A DNA stretch of 64,000 nucleotides from Hypoxylon rubiginosum (lineage: Eukaryota > Ascomycota > Sordariomycetes > Xylariales > Hypoxylaceae), in the NCBI GenBank assembly GCA_902806565.1, contig CADCXA010000015.1, positions 372,001-436,000 of the forward strand. Reading direction: 5' to 3'. Made by a program: the position numbers and the translations under genes. Numbering within the stretch: the first letter of the stretch is position 1; each line of letters starts with the position of its first letter. A model generated the notes under the pieces. It saw only the letters and a list, made by a program, of their open reading frames with translations. It was not told where the DNA came from and searched no databases. Shown here one piece after another: positions 1 through 14,016 of the stretch.

Positions 1-2493
1 CTAATCGTGTCGTCTGCTAATGTGTTCTGCCATTAGTACGCACTTAACCCCTGCAGCTTGCCCCGTTTGCATGTCGATGGTCCTGGCATTATTAGCTAAA
101 GGATTGGCGGTCAGGTCTACCAGCGCCAAACTCCCACTAGGGGGAGCTCTCCTGTGTTCCCAGCTTTGACGAGTAGGTTCGCGAAGCTGGCTGGTAAAAG
201 TTGCGAAGTGTGGAAGCGAACTGGCTGGGCACTTGCGTCTGCATTGCAGGTGGTATTGGGAGCGGCTATGGTTAAAAAAGCAGTGTGGTGACATGACAGA
301 ATGGTCCTTGCTCGAAGCAACAATTGGTTCTCGTCGTCGTCGTCGTCAGCGGACCTCGCTTACCGAGCATGCTCCCGCAATCCTTTTGTCAGGTCGCCTT
401 GCTCGTCTGCTCGTTTGGCAACCCTCATCTTGCGCTGTATATCTTGTCCGAAAGACGGGCACCCTTCGTGTTCCTGAGCCCTAACCCTCTCGTACACGCA
501 AATCCAGCAAGCTGAATGACGGGTAGGGGAACTGATCTACTTGTTCTATTGTTCTAGGTAGGGGTCCAGCCTTCCGATGTCCCGAGGTATACCACCCATC
601 ACCAGGGAGGTCAACTCCCCCACGGACATCTGCCCAATCAACGAATGTATATCGTCCCAACTTGCCGAAGAAGGATTAAACCCATCGAATTAGTTTGATT
701 TGTGATAATATTGTCATCAATAGCTACAGTCCACTAAACCTGTTCCTACTAGGTTTAAAAGAGCAGTCGGTCTGATTAGTAAATCGATAAATACGCAGGC
801 CGTAGCAATGGGGAATGTGTTGGTAGCCTTCCATGTTTCTCTTGGAGTATAATAAGATATATCATATATCCCCTACCTAATAGACCCTAAGAATTGGCCG
901 GCTGCAAGATGGAATAGTTCGCTTACGGCGGGAATATTATCATTCGAGATGCATTATCGAATCTTCAAAGTGGATGATAAAATGCGAGCATGGCATTGAC
1001 ATAATGACATTGACATTGACAGGGCTGAAGGACCAAGAATAGCAGTTCTCGTACCGAAATATTGGCTCTCCTTGTGCGTAGCACGTGCCTATGCTTGGAA
1101 CGGCTCATTCCGTGCATATTCTAACTGACTTTCCCGATCAAGCTGGAGAGATGTCGTTATGCTGGCCCTTTCTGGAAAACCTGGCCGGAGCATGGCGACA
1201 TATTTGGACCTGTACCTGTACCTAATAACCTGTCGATCATAAGACGCGTGGGCCGGACCTGAAAGCGGGAACGGCGAGCATGGAAAGCATGGCAAGCAAG
1301 ACCAGATCATGGAAGATCCCGTCTATGTTTTCTAGCTTATTTCTAGCTGATAACTTTCAGCTTAAGGGGCCAGGGGGGAAACAAGGGGGGGGGGCCGAAT
1401 GAAAGAAAATTCGGTGTGCATTTTTCTTTCCCACCATAACCCTTTTCAGGTCTCGAACGCCACCGAGACGGACCCCGAGAAGAATATTGACCTTTTTTGC
1501 CATTTGAGATTTCGATATGGAGTCGGAGACCTACATAGTACAAATCAGTTCAACTTTGAAATTGTCGCGCATGAAATTATCACGCAGTGAAACAGCCGCA
1601 GGCCGCTGTAACGGTTGTATCACATATCCGGTACTGTACCCGCTGACACCAAGCCCCTGCATCGAGCCCTGGAGCAAATCTATCTCGCTGCATCTGTTCA
1701 CGTCAAATATCACATACGGCCAAGTTCTCAGGTCACAGATTTAGGAATTTGGGGGAGATGATCAACCGAATATCTGGAGAAATGGATGGTAAGTGTAGCC
1801 GTAGCCGTACGAGAACTTGTCCAACTTCAGAGACGGGCCGGTTAGGGGACGACGAAGCTAGATTTTCCCCCAAGAACAACTAGTTCCCCTCATTAATAAG
1901 ACTCTAGCGGTCAGGAGGTCTTTAAGGCCCTACATACCAGATTTCTTTCAAGGGGGCGAGGGGGGTGAGTAGCTGAGTGGTAATTTTTTCAATATCCATT
2001 ACGGAATACTGCAGCTTAAGAAATAAACTACTAGTCAGTCATTGCAGGTGACGATAAGATGGAATTGATTAGATAAAAAGGGGTCGGGCAAATGATGCTG
2101 CGAACTGCCCCTCCATTCAAAAAGTTCCCAAGTTTTTCTTGCCCCGCCCTATCGCGCTCAGATTATTACTAATCCACTTATTCGTTCCTATTCGTTCACT
2201 ATGACCAATGACCAATGACCAATGGCCAATGACATCTTCATTCCACCTTGAGGTCTTTGAAGTAGCAGAGTGGAACATTATCGCCACGACCAGCACGACT
2301 CAACTCGACTCGACTCCTCCCAAGTGTGGTATCTTGCGATTCATCACTTACTTACTCACCTACCTATTATCCAATACTTGACCCTTTACCTTAAAACTTA
2401 GGTGGTAACATTCAATTTGTCTCTCCTTTTCATCGCATCGACCCCCAAGACTCCGACCTTAGGTACGCTACAATCTACCTCACAATCGTCAAG
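1..2493. other. Intergenic region, no gene recognised
   Basis: Only short overlapping open frames without recognisable domains occur here. Small features include an imperfect tandem of TGACAT-like words near 995-1022, a run of G near 1384-1393, and a CCAAT array at 2205-2230 (listed separately). The last 300 bases are the presumed promoter and leader of CIA2 and are pyrimidine-rich close to the start codon. Confidence 0.6.
2205..2230 (+). promoter_or_regulatory. Four CCAAT boxes in a 7-bp tandem array upstream of CIA2
   Basis: Four CCAAT pentamers lie at 2205-2209, 2212-2216, 2219-2223 and 2226-2230, each exactly 7 bp apart, and end 264 bp before the CIA2 start codon. CCAAT is the site of the fungal CBC/HAP complex, which together with HapX controls iron-consuming genes. 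A role for this array in CIA2 control is inference. I looked for the CSAAT-N12-RWT composite HapX site and none of the four copies matches it. Confidence 0.5.
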
Positions 2494-3428
2494 ATGGAGA
2501 AGGACAACGCAAATCCCACCATCCTAAACACTTCACAACTTCCGACGAGAAAGGGCAAGAGGGGACGAAAAGTGCAAAGAGGCGCCGCGTCAAGGATTAC
2601 CGACGTCATGCGCAAGCCACAACACTTGTCTGACCCTTTCTATGACATCTCGTGGTCTGACGACACCGAAAGCGACGATGAGTTCACTGCAGAACCCATC
2701 GACGAGCAGGAGGTATACGGTAAGGTCACCTACCTCATCCATACGGCTTTCCCACCGTACTTTTCCAGAAGCTTGGTGCGAATCAGTGATCGGCATGACG
2801 ACGCGGGGTTTTCACGCTCGCTGTTCGTGTTTCTCAACCTCGTCAATGCCGCATACGACACTGCATCCACATATCCTTGTACTCCCCTTTCCTTTCTACA
2901 ACCCCCACGCCCAGATGTTACAGAATTTTGGTCCTGAACTATCGTGTCAATGCGTTTACATACACAATAGCATGGCTACAACCAGACTTGGGAAATGTTC
3001 TAAATTTAGCAAGCCTGTCTCAAAGTATCTCAACGACTGACAATTTCCCAGATCTCATATCCAGCATTTCTGACCCGGAGCATCCGTTGTCGCTGGGCCA
3101 GCTAGCTGTTGTCAACCTCCCTGATATTGACATAACGCCATCTCCTTCAGTAGCCGCGGATCCCAACGCTCTGACGCGAGTCCTGGTCAAAATTACTCCT
3201 ACCATTACCCACTGCTCGCTTGCCACAGTCATCGGCCTTGGTGTGCGGGTACGACTTGAGCAAGCACTACCGCCCAACTACCGTGTCGATGTCATGATCA
3301 AGGAGGGATCTCACAGTCAGGATGACCAGGTTAACAAGCAGCTAGCCGACAAGGAAAGAGTTGCAGCAGCATTGGAGAATGACACGCTCAAAGGCGTCCT
3401 AGACAAGATGTTGGAGACTTGTCTATGA
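2494..3428 (+). CDS. CIA2: Cytosolic Fe-S cluster assembly factor, MIP18/FAM96 family
   Basis: Predicted 200-residue protein from two exons, 2494-2719 and 3052-3428, separated by a 332-nt intron with a gtaagg donor and cag acceptor. Joining them restores the conserved core EPIDEQEVYDLISSISDPEHP followed by SLGQL, as in yeast Cia2. The DUF59/MIP18 domain covers about residues 65-195. The invariant cysteine lies in THCSLAT (about Cys130), followed by the RVRLE and QVNKQLADKERV segments typical of the family. The first 60 residues are basic, then acidic, and variable. Cia2 works with Cia1 and Met18 as the targeting complex that delivers 4Fe-4S clusters to cytosolic and nuclear apoproteins. The intron is long for this kind of genome. 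The gene stands alone, and an upstream CCAAT array may bear on its control. Identification is firm; the exact intron ends are inferred from conservation. Confidence 0.95.
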
Positions 3429-6400
3429 AGGTACCTTCCAGTGGCGACCTGAACCCCGGAGTAGCCGATGGACAAGTCTCAAGAAGATTCTCAATAGGTT
3501 TGGGAAACCTTGAGCAGCATACCATACGAAGCCAACGATAGTATCTACTCGACAACTGTGTTACCTTGTCGAGATGTGAAGTCGTCATCTGAGCTTCTAG
3601 AAGGGCAGGCGATGCATGAATACCACCCTATCAGCCGTCTGGAGATTTGAGTGCCAGGCCCTGCTCATTCATGATAGGTCTAGAAACGATAGACACAGCA
3701 TGAGAATCCACACCGGTCTAAAATCGGTTGAAATCGCCAAGAGACTAGGTACCGGTCGGATGCGGGATGCAGCTCAACCTCAGGGTCTTACCAGACTCTA
3801 AGAGCTCACCTAACTCACGAGGTCGACTATTTGACTTAGGCTTTGTTTATCTGTAGAAACACTCTTGTCGATCAGACAGAAGTATCTAGGTAAAGGCAGT
3901 TGTTACGCTTATATACAGTGCTAATCTACTGTTTTAATGGCCTTAGGTACGTTATATGTATCTTGAATATCTCATTTTCCATCTATGCTTAGCTTAGCAG
4001 GAGGATATCATATTAGAATGCCATCTTTAAGATATCTACTATTACTTTCAACATTTAGAGTGCCTCGTAAGCCTTTTAGTGAATAAGATGCATGCCTGAC
4101 GTCTAGCGGTAGCTATTTCGATCAGCATAATCATGCGTTTACCCTTAACCGCCGTCGAAACGACTAAAATAGACCGTATACAGTTTAGTGAAGGGGGTTT
4201 ATTTTTGAAACGGATCAATTCCCCCCTTAGTTTGCCCAGACATTATGCGAATCATGCTAAGATCAGCCAACCGCCTGCCTTGGGGTTTTTTGGAAACCGT
4301 CGAGGGGGCTTTCGTATTCGACTGTGGACCCGTCGTCCGGCGCGGCGATACGAAGGAGGAACGCCGTCATACTCGGAGCAAGGGAGTAGTGCGAAGACCG
4401 AAACTAGATGAAGCTGATAAACCCGTGTAACCCCGTATGCTAGTCCAGAGTCTCGTGTGAGGACATTGCGGGCTTGGTATATTGTCTGTGAATGCCGATT
4501 TCAGCTCTCCTCTGCGCGGAAGCCTATTGTCATCCTGCCTCAATTCTCGGGTCGGAGATGGGCAGCGGTCGATTCACATATGATAGTTGGTTGGCCTTGC
4601 TTGACGTTTTCGATAACGGGTTATAGCGGGTTTCTTGTGTGAGAACTACCCAAGCTGCTTCAAAGCCGGCTGTTATTTGCTGGTGCCCCCTTCGCCTTAG
4701 CTATAATTCGCTGTTACCATTTTCCTTACTCCCCAATCATCGCCATCATAGTACGATCTTCGACACTATCATGCACGCGTACCGATACGGCCAACCCTTT
4801 CAGAGCTATGCCTTCTAGCTCTATGTAGAAGGAGGAGCTCAAAAGTTCCCGTCCAGTCCAGTGGCTGACAGCGAATACACTCACACAACACGCATAACGC
4901 GATGGGAGCTGACAACCAAACACCGACGCGCCCTCCACGTCGTAGCAGCCTGAACTGACATTGGTAGTAAGCCATCGGCAACATAGCACGTCTCTATTAT
5001 TTGAGATTGAGAGATCTTGTCAGAGACGGCGGTACCGAATAGCAAACACCGAAAAAATATCTTCCGAACCTTTCAGGGGCGGCGGCAACCAACCACGGTA
5101 CCTACACGCGTGGCCATCTACAGACATACTCTACATTATCACTACTTATGTATACATATGACGATGACAGCGAGCACGCTTTCGTTAACGGTAAGTGTAC
5201 CTACATGTATCTAATCTATTCGAAACAGTGTTTCTCCCTATTAGGGTCCCATGGTTCTTCGCCTGACAAATGCCCGGCGTTGGTCCAATATTCTTATTTT
5301 TTTCCCTTTCGAACTTCTTAAGATCAACCTACATGACTAGTCACATTGGCAATTCCGAACACTCCGCGCGGTCTTTCTTCTGCCGGATGAGGGAGAGAAG
5401 AAATGAAAAATAGGGGTCTATCTCGAGCCCCCAACAACAACAACGCACTGCGTTGATCGGGACCAATGAACTCTTTCTTTTCTATGACTTAGTGGTCTTT
5501 CATCATTCATCATCTCCTTCTCTCGCCACGTTACTGTGACTTTCATATCATTGCCATCGTTACTTAACGCCGAGATCGACCCCCGGCCTCTTGGACCTCG
5601 AAAACAAGGCTCCCGATACGTATCCCATATAACTGACACTGGCAGTTACTCCAAAGCTACATACAAGTAGAGCTCCCCTCGGGTATATCTCGTCCACGCC
5701 AAATCACGCAGATAGCTATTAACATGACATGAGGACCGAGATACAACTGTTTCATCTAGCCAATGCAAGAGTCACACAGCTGCATGGCGCAGGCCAGGTT
5801 TTGACGAAATCCAGAAGCAACCCGTAGGTAGCTACGACGTTTCTGTAGGTCAGTAAACATCAAGCAACCCATATATATATCAGGCATAAGTTATAACCCC
5901 AAGGGTCCTTTACATACCGCTACCTGCCTGACCTATATGTATAATAGCCCACAGCCGAGCACATCATCACCTGGGGCCTCCCTGCCCCCTCGAGTTACAT
6001 TTCGTCTTCCCAGCCGTCTTTCCCTACCACCTTTATCTAAGCAAAGTCGTAGTTTATCCACAGGTAAACCCAGGGCCCGTTTCTTACACGCATATATACC
6101 CCTTCAACGATCATTAATATCCACTAGCTAACCCTAGACCCCTTACCTATATACATATGCACCTGTCATCGTTACCGGCATCCGGTTTGTGCCGATACAG
6201 GAAACATATCTCCTAACAGACAAGGCCATATCTTCAGTGAAAGTACCTATACATGAACTACCTATACGTGACTTGACTACCACCTATTACACGAGCACGA
6301 CAGTCCACACCCCAGATCTACACTACACGTTGAGTCACGAGAGACAGATACGGCAGGGGAAAGAGGGGGGTAAGACAGGATTTCCCGTGGGTAGGTTAGA

Positions 6401-7147
6401 TATGGTACTGTTACCTACCGTTACTAGCCGCTACCTTTTAACGCCGCCGCCACGCATCTTCCATCTTCTCTACTATACATGTGCAGAAAACAAAAACCAG
6501 CTACCTACCTCCTATCACACCTACATAAGACCTCAGGCTATACTAACTAACACAAGGTCACAAGCTTAGCATTGTAAAGGGGGGGGGGGGGGGGGGGGGG
6601 GGTTATAAAAAATCACACCTTGACGTTACACGAGAAAAGGGGACCCCCCTCCCCCTAGTAGAGAGGCTCTTTTTTCCCCCCTAAAAGATCCTCCCTGCAC
6701 GATTTTTTTTACCTGTCAAAACGAGTCTAGGCCTTGTAGATCGCAGAATCTGTCATGCCCCATGTTCCCTCCTTTTTACCTACGTAAAAACTGTTCTCGG
6801 TTTTCTTCGCATATTACAACTCCCCAAGAATCGTACATACGTCACGAGAAAAGACGATCAGGACCTCTTTCTTTCTTTATGTTGAGGTTTTCTTTTACTA
6901 GACCGGTAGATCATGATGATGGTGACTTAGAAGACCTTTTCCTCAACTATACCTCGACCGCCAGGTCGAGAAACTATCCCTGATTGCTATAGTACAGTAA
7001 CCTATTACGACAAAATATAGCCCATCTCCTATTTTTTTAAACCCCCGTTTCGTAAGGTGCTGTTTGTAAAGGGGATCTAAAAAGAGCCGGTGCTTTTTAA
7101 AGATAATAGATATACTACTACTACCTACTACTCCTACTACTAACTCT
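3429..7147. other. Intergenic region, 3.7 kb, no gene recognised
   Basis: This lies between the CIA2 stop and the SNU114 stop. The open frames, including ones at 4133-4430 and 6189-6569, show no family resemblance and no coding-like composition. The stretch contains a 24-nt G homopolymer (6579-6602) with C-rich and T-rich runs around it and many TACCT/AGGTA words. Confidence 0.6.
6579..6602 (+). repeat. 24-nt poly-G tract
   Basis: An uninterrupted run of 24 G residues, flanked by AT-rich sequence. It is a homopolymer microsatellite. The exact length is likely to be variable and is also prone to sequencing error. Confidence 0.9.
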
Positions 7148-10100
7148 TCAGGGACTACCGAGAGTACCGCTTTCCATAAGGCTCTGGTAGAACTCCGGCT
7201 CGAGGAACTTGGCCACGCTGACGTCCTCGCTGAGCCCTTTACGCCGCCGGGTCTTGAGGACGAAGTCCCTGGCCGTGGCCTGGGCGTCCGCCGGCTGCAG
7301 CGGCCGCAGGACCACCTCCTTGTCGAGCGGGTCGCCCGGCACCTTCTGCCACTTGTCGAAGACGAGGCTCACCATGGCCTGGCCCTGCGTCTGGATGCGC
7401 ACGTCCGTCTCGAAGCCGAACGAGTCGATGACGGGGATCAGGCCGCTGACGCGGTAGAGCGGCGTCCCGGCGATCGGTCCGTCCTGCAACACGTGACCGC
7501 GCCGACGAGCCAGGACGTTGTAGAGGACGGGCACGGCGTCCTGAGGGCCGGTCATCGAGCACGCGTACAGAGGCTCCATGAGGCGCGGAGACGCCATGAG
7601 GAACGAGCTGTAGCACGTGCGTCGCGCGGTTGGTATGATCTGGCCGCCTCCCCTGAAGATCGCCTCTTGCGCAAGCGAGACGTCCATGATGCGGAACTTG
7701 GTGTTGCGGATAGCTATGTGGTTGCAGTCATGTCAGCCAATATACATGAAATTCGAAGCACTATAACGTCATTTCATAATGCGCCTGCTTATTCTTCTTC
7801 TGTGATACTACGCCATCGGAGGTTATGGTGTACGCGCATGTATGAGCGGCAGTTCTCGACACAGGCGAGACAGGCAACTCTGCCCCTTAGTAAGGGAGAG
7901 CAACGAGACGCTGGGGTTTGAGCACGGGTAAATTGGGTGGCCCTGTAATATCAGTGCCGCGTACCCCTTGTTGCGGCATCATGGTACGAAGCGGGCTGGA
8001 ACGCGCAGGCTCGCCCTATGGGTTCGATAGACGAAGTCTGATCGAATCTGCAAACAAATGCAAAGAACAGGGGGTGAAGCTTAGTCCCGCCATCGTCTCT
8101 TGGCATGGTACCGGACATGGGGTCGTCGCCATGCCTAGTGCTTTTCAAGCTAGACACTGGGTGATAAATCGATAGATCCATCGTTCCCCTCGCCGCGGTA
8201 ACCGATTTTCACCGTACTTCGGCGCCTAGCGCCTTAACAATCCCCATTAAGAGGAGAAAAGAAGACGGTGGTAAATCATGATAATAACGCAGCGACTTTC
8301 GCGATCATAGCTGTGGATAGCGGAGAGCGCGGAACGGTCCCGAAAACCACGAGGCTTTTGGAATGGTAATCTTGGCAACCATAGATACTAGGGGGCGATA
8401 GACGTGTAGAAAGAAAGAAAGCTTGGGGCCAAGGGAGAGTTCTAGATAGGTTATGGTGGAAACCGTGGGGTTGACACAGGGTTGCGTAGGAATGGTGATA
8501 TTGAAAATGCAACGAGATGTAGGTACTCACGTTCTTCACATAGAGGACCCTCGCGAGTTGCCCAACTAAACCCTTGGCGTATCGTTTCTCGCACGCTTCT
8601 CAGAAGCGTCTTATCCACCTGCCGAAAAGATTAGGTGGGATCCAGTTAGAAAGAACAAGAAGAACAAGATTCTAGAATTCTGAGGCTGAAACTGCGAGGG
8701 TATTGCCGCATGCGGTTCCGTAAGGTAACCCTCCGGACGCTACAGGCAAGGATGTGTGTAGTAAGACGCCGAGCTTTCGAGGTCACAACGGGTGGGGGAA
8801 AACGACCAAAGAGTCGACGTACCTCAAGTGTGTCGTCCTGCAAGATGTTAGGTCCTTTCTCATCCGGGCCGAATGCCCAAATGCTCCTTGCGGCTAGCAA
8901 ATCCCATCCGTACTTGTCTTGGAAGAATTTGCCCACTTTCCGGGCACCGTCTTGCAGTTTGACGCGCCCGCTCTCGATATCCTCCGCGATCCCATCGTCG
9001 AGCGGCTCAGCGACCATAGTAATCTTGTTCTTTTTGTTTGGCGTAATAGCGTAGCACTTGGTGGCGGACATTTCATCTACCGTCTCGCAGAAGCGCGTGA
9101 CGGGATCGGAAACCTTGATCTCCATATCTGCGTACTGCCGTCGCAGGTCGTGAAGGACGCAGTCCATGTACAGCTCGCCAGTGCCCAGGATGATGTGCTC
9201 ACCCGACTCTTCGACCTTGGTGGTAATTAGGGGATAGCTCTTGTTGATCTTCCTTAGGCCGTCGAGCATCTTGGGCAGTTCTGACGGGTTGATGGGTTCG
9301 ACTGCTACCTTCAGAACCGCTTCGGTGAAATGAGTGACAGGCTTGAAGATGTAGGCTTCTTCGTCATCCTCGAGCCTCGGTGGTACTATTGTCGCCGACT
9401 TCACGATCGAGTTGTCGACGCCGCTCAGTAGAACCCAGTTCCCAGCCGGAACCCCGTCAGTCTCGACATTATATCGCGTCTCGGAAATGTAGACATTCGA
9501 GATAGTTGCCATCGCCATATCTTCCTCATCATCGATAGAATAGCCCTCTCCGAGAACCCGGACCTGCATTCCAGGCCGAGCGATACCACTCATCACTCGG
9601 CCAAAGGAGTAGAAGCTCTTCGCATCAGCTGAATTAAAGAGTTTGGTGATGTGAACTACCAGGGGGCCGTCTTGGTCGCACTTCTTCATAGATTCGGCTA
9701 CTTTGGTGTCCAGGGGACCGGTGTAGTACTGTTCCAGCTTGCGCTCGGCGGCCTCTAATGGAGATGGGACGTTTCTGACGACCATGTCCACGAATCCAGT
9801 CGACGGCCCGAAGAACTGCTCGCAGACTAGCCTCAGGAGCACCTTCGCATCCGTCTTATATTGCGATGGCTTCAACGTTATGCCTAGCGTTGCCAATACT
9901 CCTTTTAGTTCGTCGGGACTTTGACTGATTGTGTGAGAAAAGACTTTGTAGATGGGCTCAAGTACAAAGTGCATAAATGATCTCTTGGCGCCTTCTTCGC
10001 CTGGAAGTGGCTTCCTGCTGAATGTCCTCTTCTTGGGGTTGAAGTAGATATCACCCCAGAGACGCTTCGCGAACTCCTCCGTGTTGACGCCCGGGAAGCT

Positions 10101-11179
10101 GTCTGCGTACATCTTTGCGAATGACTGGAGCGTAAAGCACCAGCCCATCTCGCTGCATGCAAATAGAACGTTGCCCTTCTCCGGACTTAAGCGCTTCTGG
10201 TCGCCCGATCCTGGCCGCGTATTCTCGATGATGGTGTTCACTTCCTCGACGACGTGCTTTATCTTGAAATAAGCATCGCTCGGCGGTAATCTCAGCTCCA
10301 GTATCAGCCTATCCATCTTGTTGATTATTAAGGTCATCGGAATATCTTCGAGGACGGCGTGCTTGATGATCTGCTCCGTGTTGACTTGCACACCTTCTAC
10401 CACGTCGACAACCAGCGCAACACCGTCCACTAAACGCACTGCTGCCGCAACCTCGTCTACGAAATTAACGTGTCCCGGGGTATCTATTATATTGAATAAG
10501 TGAGATTTGCCCTTGGTGCTTTGTAGCACTAAGCTCATGGGCGCCGCCTTTACGGAAAGGCCCCTCTCCCTTTCCACGACGTGGGTATCGGTGTATCGCA
10601 ACTGTTCGTCTCTCTTCTTGCCTTGTCTCTTCTCTAATCTGTCAGAGATATCATGCGTTTCGAGGACCAGCATGTCCATGAAGGCGGTCTTGCCATGATG
10701 TAGATCTCCAACAAGGGCTATATTCCGTATTTGGTCGGGGAAGTTCATGAGATCTGTCATAAAGCCGCGGTCGAAGTGAACGGGAGGAAGGTCGGCCTCT
10801 TCGATGGAAAACTTCTTTACGTCGACGGGAGCTACTATGGGTTGCGAAAGAGGTTGCGCATCCTCCTCTTGGACTAGGGTCTCGACATCGGCTCCGTAGA
10901 CTTGTTGCGCGCTCGGATAGTACTGTTTATCCTCGTGTAATACCACGGCATTCGACGGCCCGTCCTCGTCAACTTCCATCAGCTCTTGGCCTGTGGTCTC
11001 GGGTGCTTCCTCTGGGTATTCATCGTCAAGATACGCGCCCGCGTCAACGCCATGCTGGGATTCTTCCTCTGATGCTTCGGCATCCTCCCCGATAAAATTG
11101 CCGAACCTGGCCAATTCTGTTAGCGTGGGAACAGTTTATAATTATACTAGAGTACGTACTCATCGTAGAGGTCATCCAT
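7148..11179 (-). CDS. SNU114: U5 snRNP GTPase Snu114 (EFTUD2/Cwf10)
   Basis: Predicted 985-residue EF-2-like spliceosomal GTPase that drives Prp8/Brr2 rearrangements. I place four exons on the minus strand: 11179-11160 (start MDDLYDE), 11106-8823, 8618-8531 and 7713-7148. The introns are 53, 204 and 817 nt. The first exon is only 20 nt; it completes the family N-terminus [15 protein letters not shown]. An acidic region (to about residue 110) is followed by the G domain with GDLHHGKT (about residues 140-147), DTPGH and NKMD. EF-2-like domains II-V follow, with [12 protein letters not shown] and [11 protein letters not shown] in the last exon. The small third exon encodes [16 protein letters not shown] and the following GPLCEEP segment, needed for continuity. 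The terminal exon is far more GC-rich than the large central exon. The start codon is 602 bp from, and divergent to, ERG10. Identification is secure. Confidence 0.96.
7714..8530 (-). other. Unusually long (817 nt) intron of SNU114
   Basis: The donor gtgagt (8530 downwards) and acceptor acatag (ending 7714) join GAAGAAC to CTATCCGC, giving the conserved Pro-Ile-Arg-Asn of the family in frame. No conserved protein segment is missing from the joined product, so no exon needs to lie inside. The short frames within it, on both strands, show no family resemblance. Confidence 0.8.
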
Positions 11180-11781
11180 GGCGTGGAAATGGGTGGTGCG
11201 TAAAGACAATGGGATCTGAAAAGTAATGCGACAAGAGGTTGATGTCACGATAAAAAAAAGTTAGAGACGAGATGCAAGGCTGAAGGCAAGTCTATCGCGC
11301 TGTGGCTAATGGCAAAAATTCTATCGTGGCTAATGCAAGGCTGCTAGACTGCATCCTCTCAGCCACACGACTAAAGCAACCCAATCAGGTTTACGCTGTG
11401 ACATTCGAGGTCCGAAGAGCGGTCTGTGGCTCAAGCTATCTCTAATAAGTATCTACGTACCTATCTGATCCACCAATGTCAGGAACAGAACGTCTGCCCC
11501 ACTACCCAATTCAGTGAGACCCTTTATTTCAGTGGAGACCTGGGTGTCCCTGAAGTGGTAAATCACAGTGAAGATCGGAGGGGCGGTGAACTAAAATATT
11601 ATGTACAACACCAGATGCTATTTTTCTAAAGGGTAAGGGGTTCAGTGGCAGTAGTGGCTGGCTCAACAACTTTGGACATTTGGCAATTATAAATTTTCTT
11701 GCCTTTTACTTTTTATTTTCTGAACCCCCTGAGGTCGTTCTGAAACCCTCCCTTTCATCAAAGTCGTTGCTAGTTTCCAAA
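11180..11781. promoter_or_regulatory. Shared divergent promoter region of SNU114 and ERG10
   Basis: 602 bp separate the two start codons, so both promoters and leaders must lie here unless they overlap the genes. No gene is seen. The ERG10-proximal part is T-rich and C-rich just before the start. I could not pick out a confident TATA box or named factor site. Confidence 0.55.
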
Positions 11782-13270
<1,489 letters not shown>

Positions 13271-14016
13271 CTAGATGACGGCGATGCCACCACCACCACC
13301 TCCACCACCCATAGAAAAAGGGATTCTCGAATATGATTTGTGACTGTGACTGTGACAAATGAAAAAGCGTATCGTATTGGTAAACATGCCATGGAAGAGA
13401 GCGGAACGACTAGGTTGAAAAAATAAAGATAGAATTGAGGGATGCTTTCTACGAGAGACTGGGAAACATACGAAGATGTAATGCATAACAATCTACTTTA
13501 GCTACCTATTAGCTACTCACCTATCTCTACCTTAGGTATGTATTTATTAATAGTAAACTTGATTCCCGATGGAAAGTCTAGACTTTGATATGAGTTTACT
13601 AGGTAATGTGCCAATGTTAGCTACTAAGTGATGCACTACGCTATTCAATTTCATTTGGCTTTTTTTCGTTCAATGTTGGATAAGCAAGTCAATTAGAAAT
13701 GCCAGACAATCGGCTCGTTTCTATGGTACAACCTAGCAAGTACAAAAGGGAAAATACAACGCCTGTACAGCTGAGCAAGTTCGATCGGGTCTGTAATATC
13801 GCCCATCCGATGGGAATGAGATAGGCGAGGACAGACGGGAACGAGTATAAATGAAATAGGAATGAAGAGGAAGAATCCGCAAAATATCAACCACCAACAC
13901 CAGCCATGATGCCCTTCGCTTCCGTATCGTCAACTCGGCCCCATCATCTTAATTGTGCTGGGGCTGCCGTAAAAGTGAAACAAAACGACCAGACGAAAGT
14001 GCCAGAGTCCTTAGCA
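13271..14016. other. Convergent intergenic region between ERG10 and SIN3
   Basis: 746 bp holding the 3' ends of both genes. No gene is seen. A CCACCA-type stretch directly follows the ERG10 stop, and AATAAA occurs at about 13421, a possible polyadenylation signal for ERG10. Confidence 0.5.

Noticed and set aside
479..488. CCCTAACCCT, telomere-like word near the window start
   Set aside because: Only one and a half units are present, with no array around them, and housekeeping genes follow. It is not evidence of a chromosome end.
2205..2245. Composite CBC/HapX site (CSAAT-N12-RWT) at the CCAAT array
   Set aside because: I checked the position 12 bases after each CCAAT. None has RWT, so only the CCAAT part is claimed.
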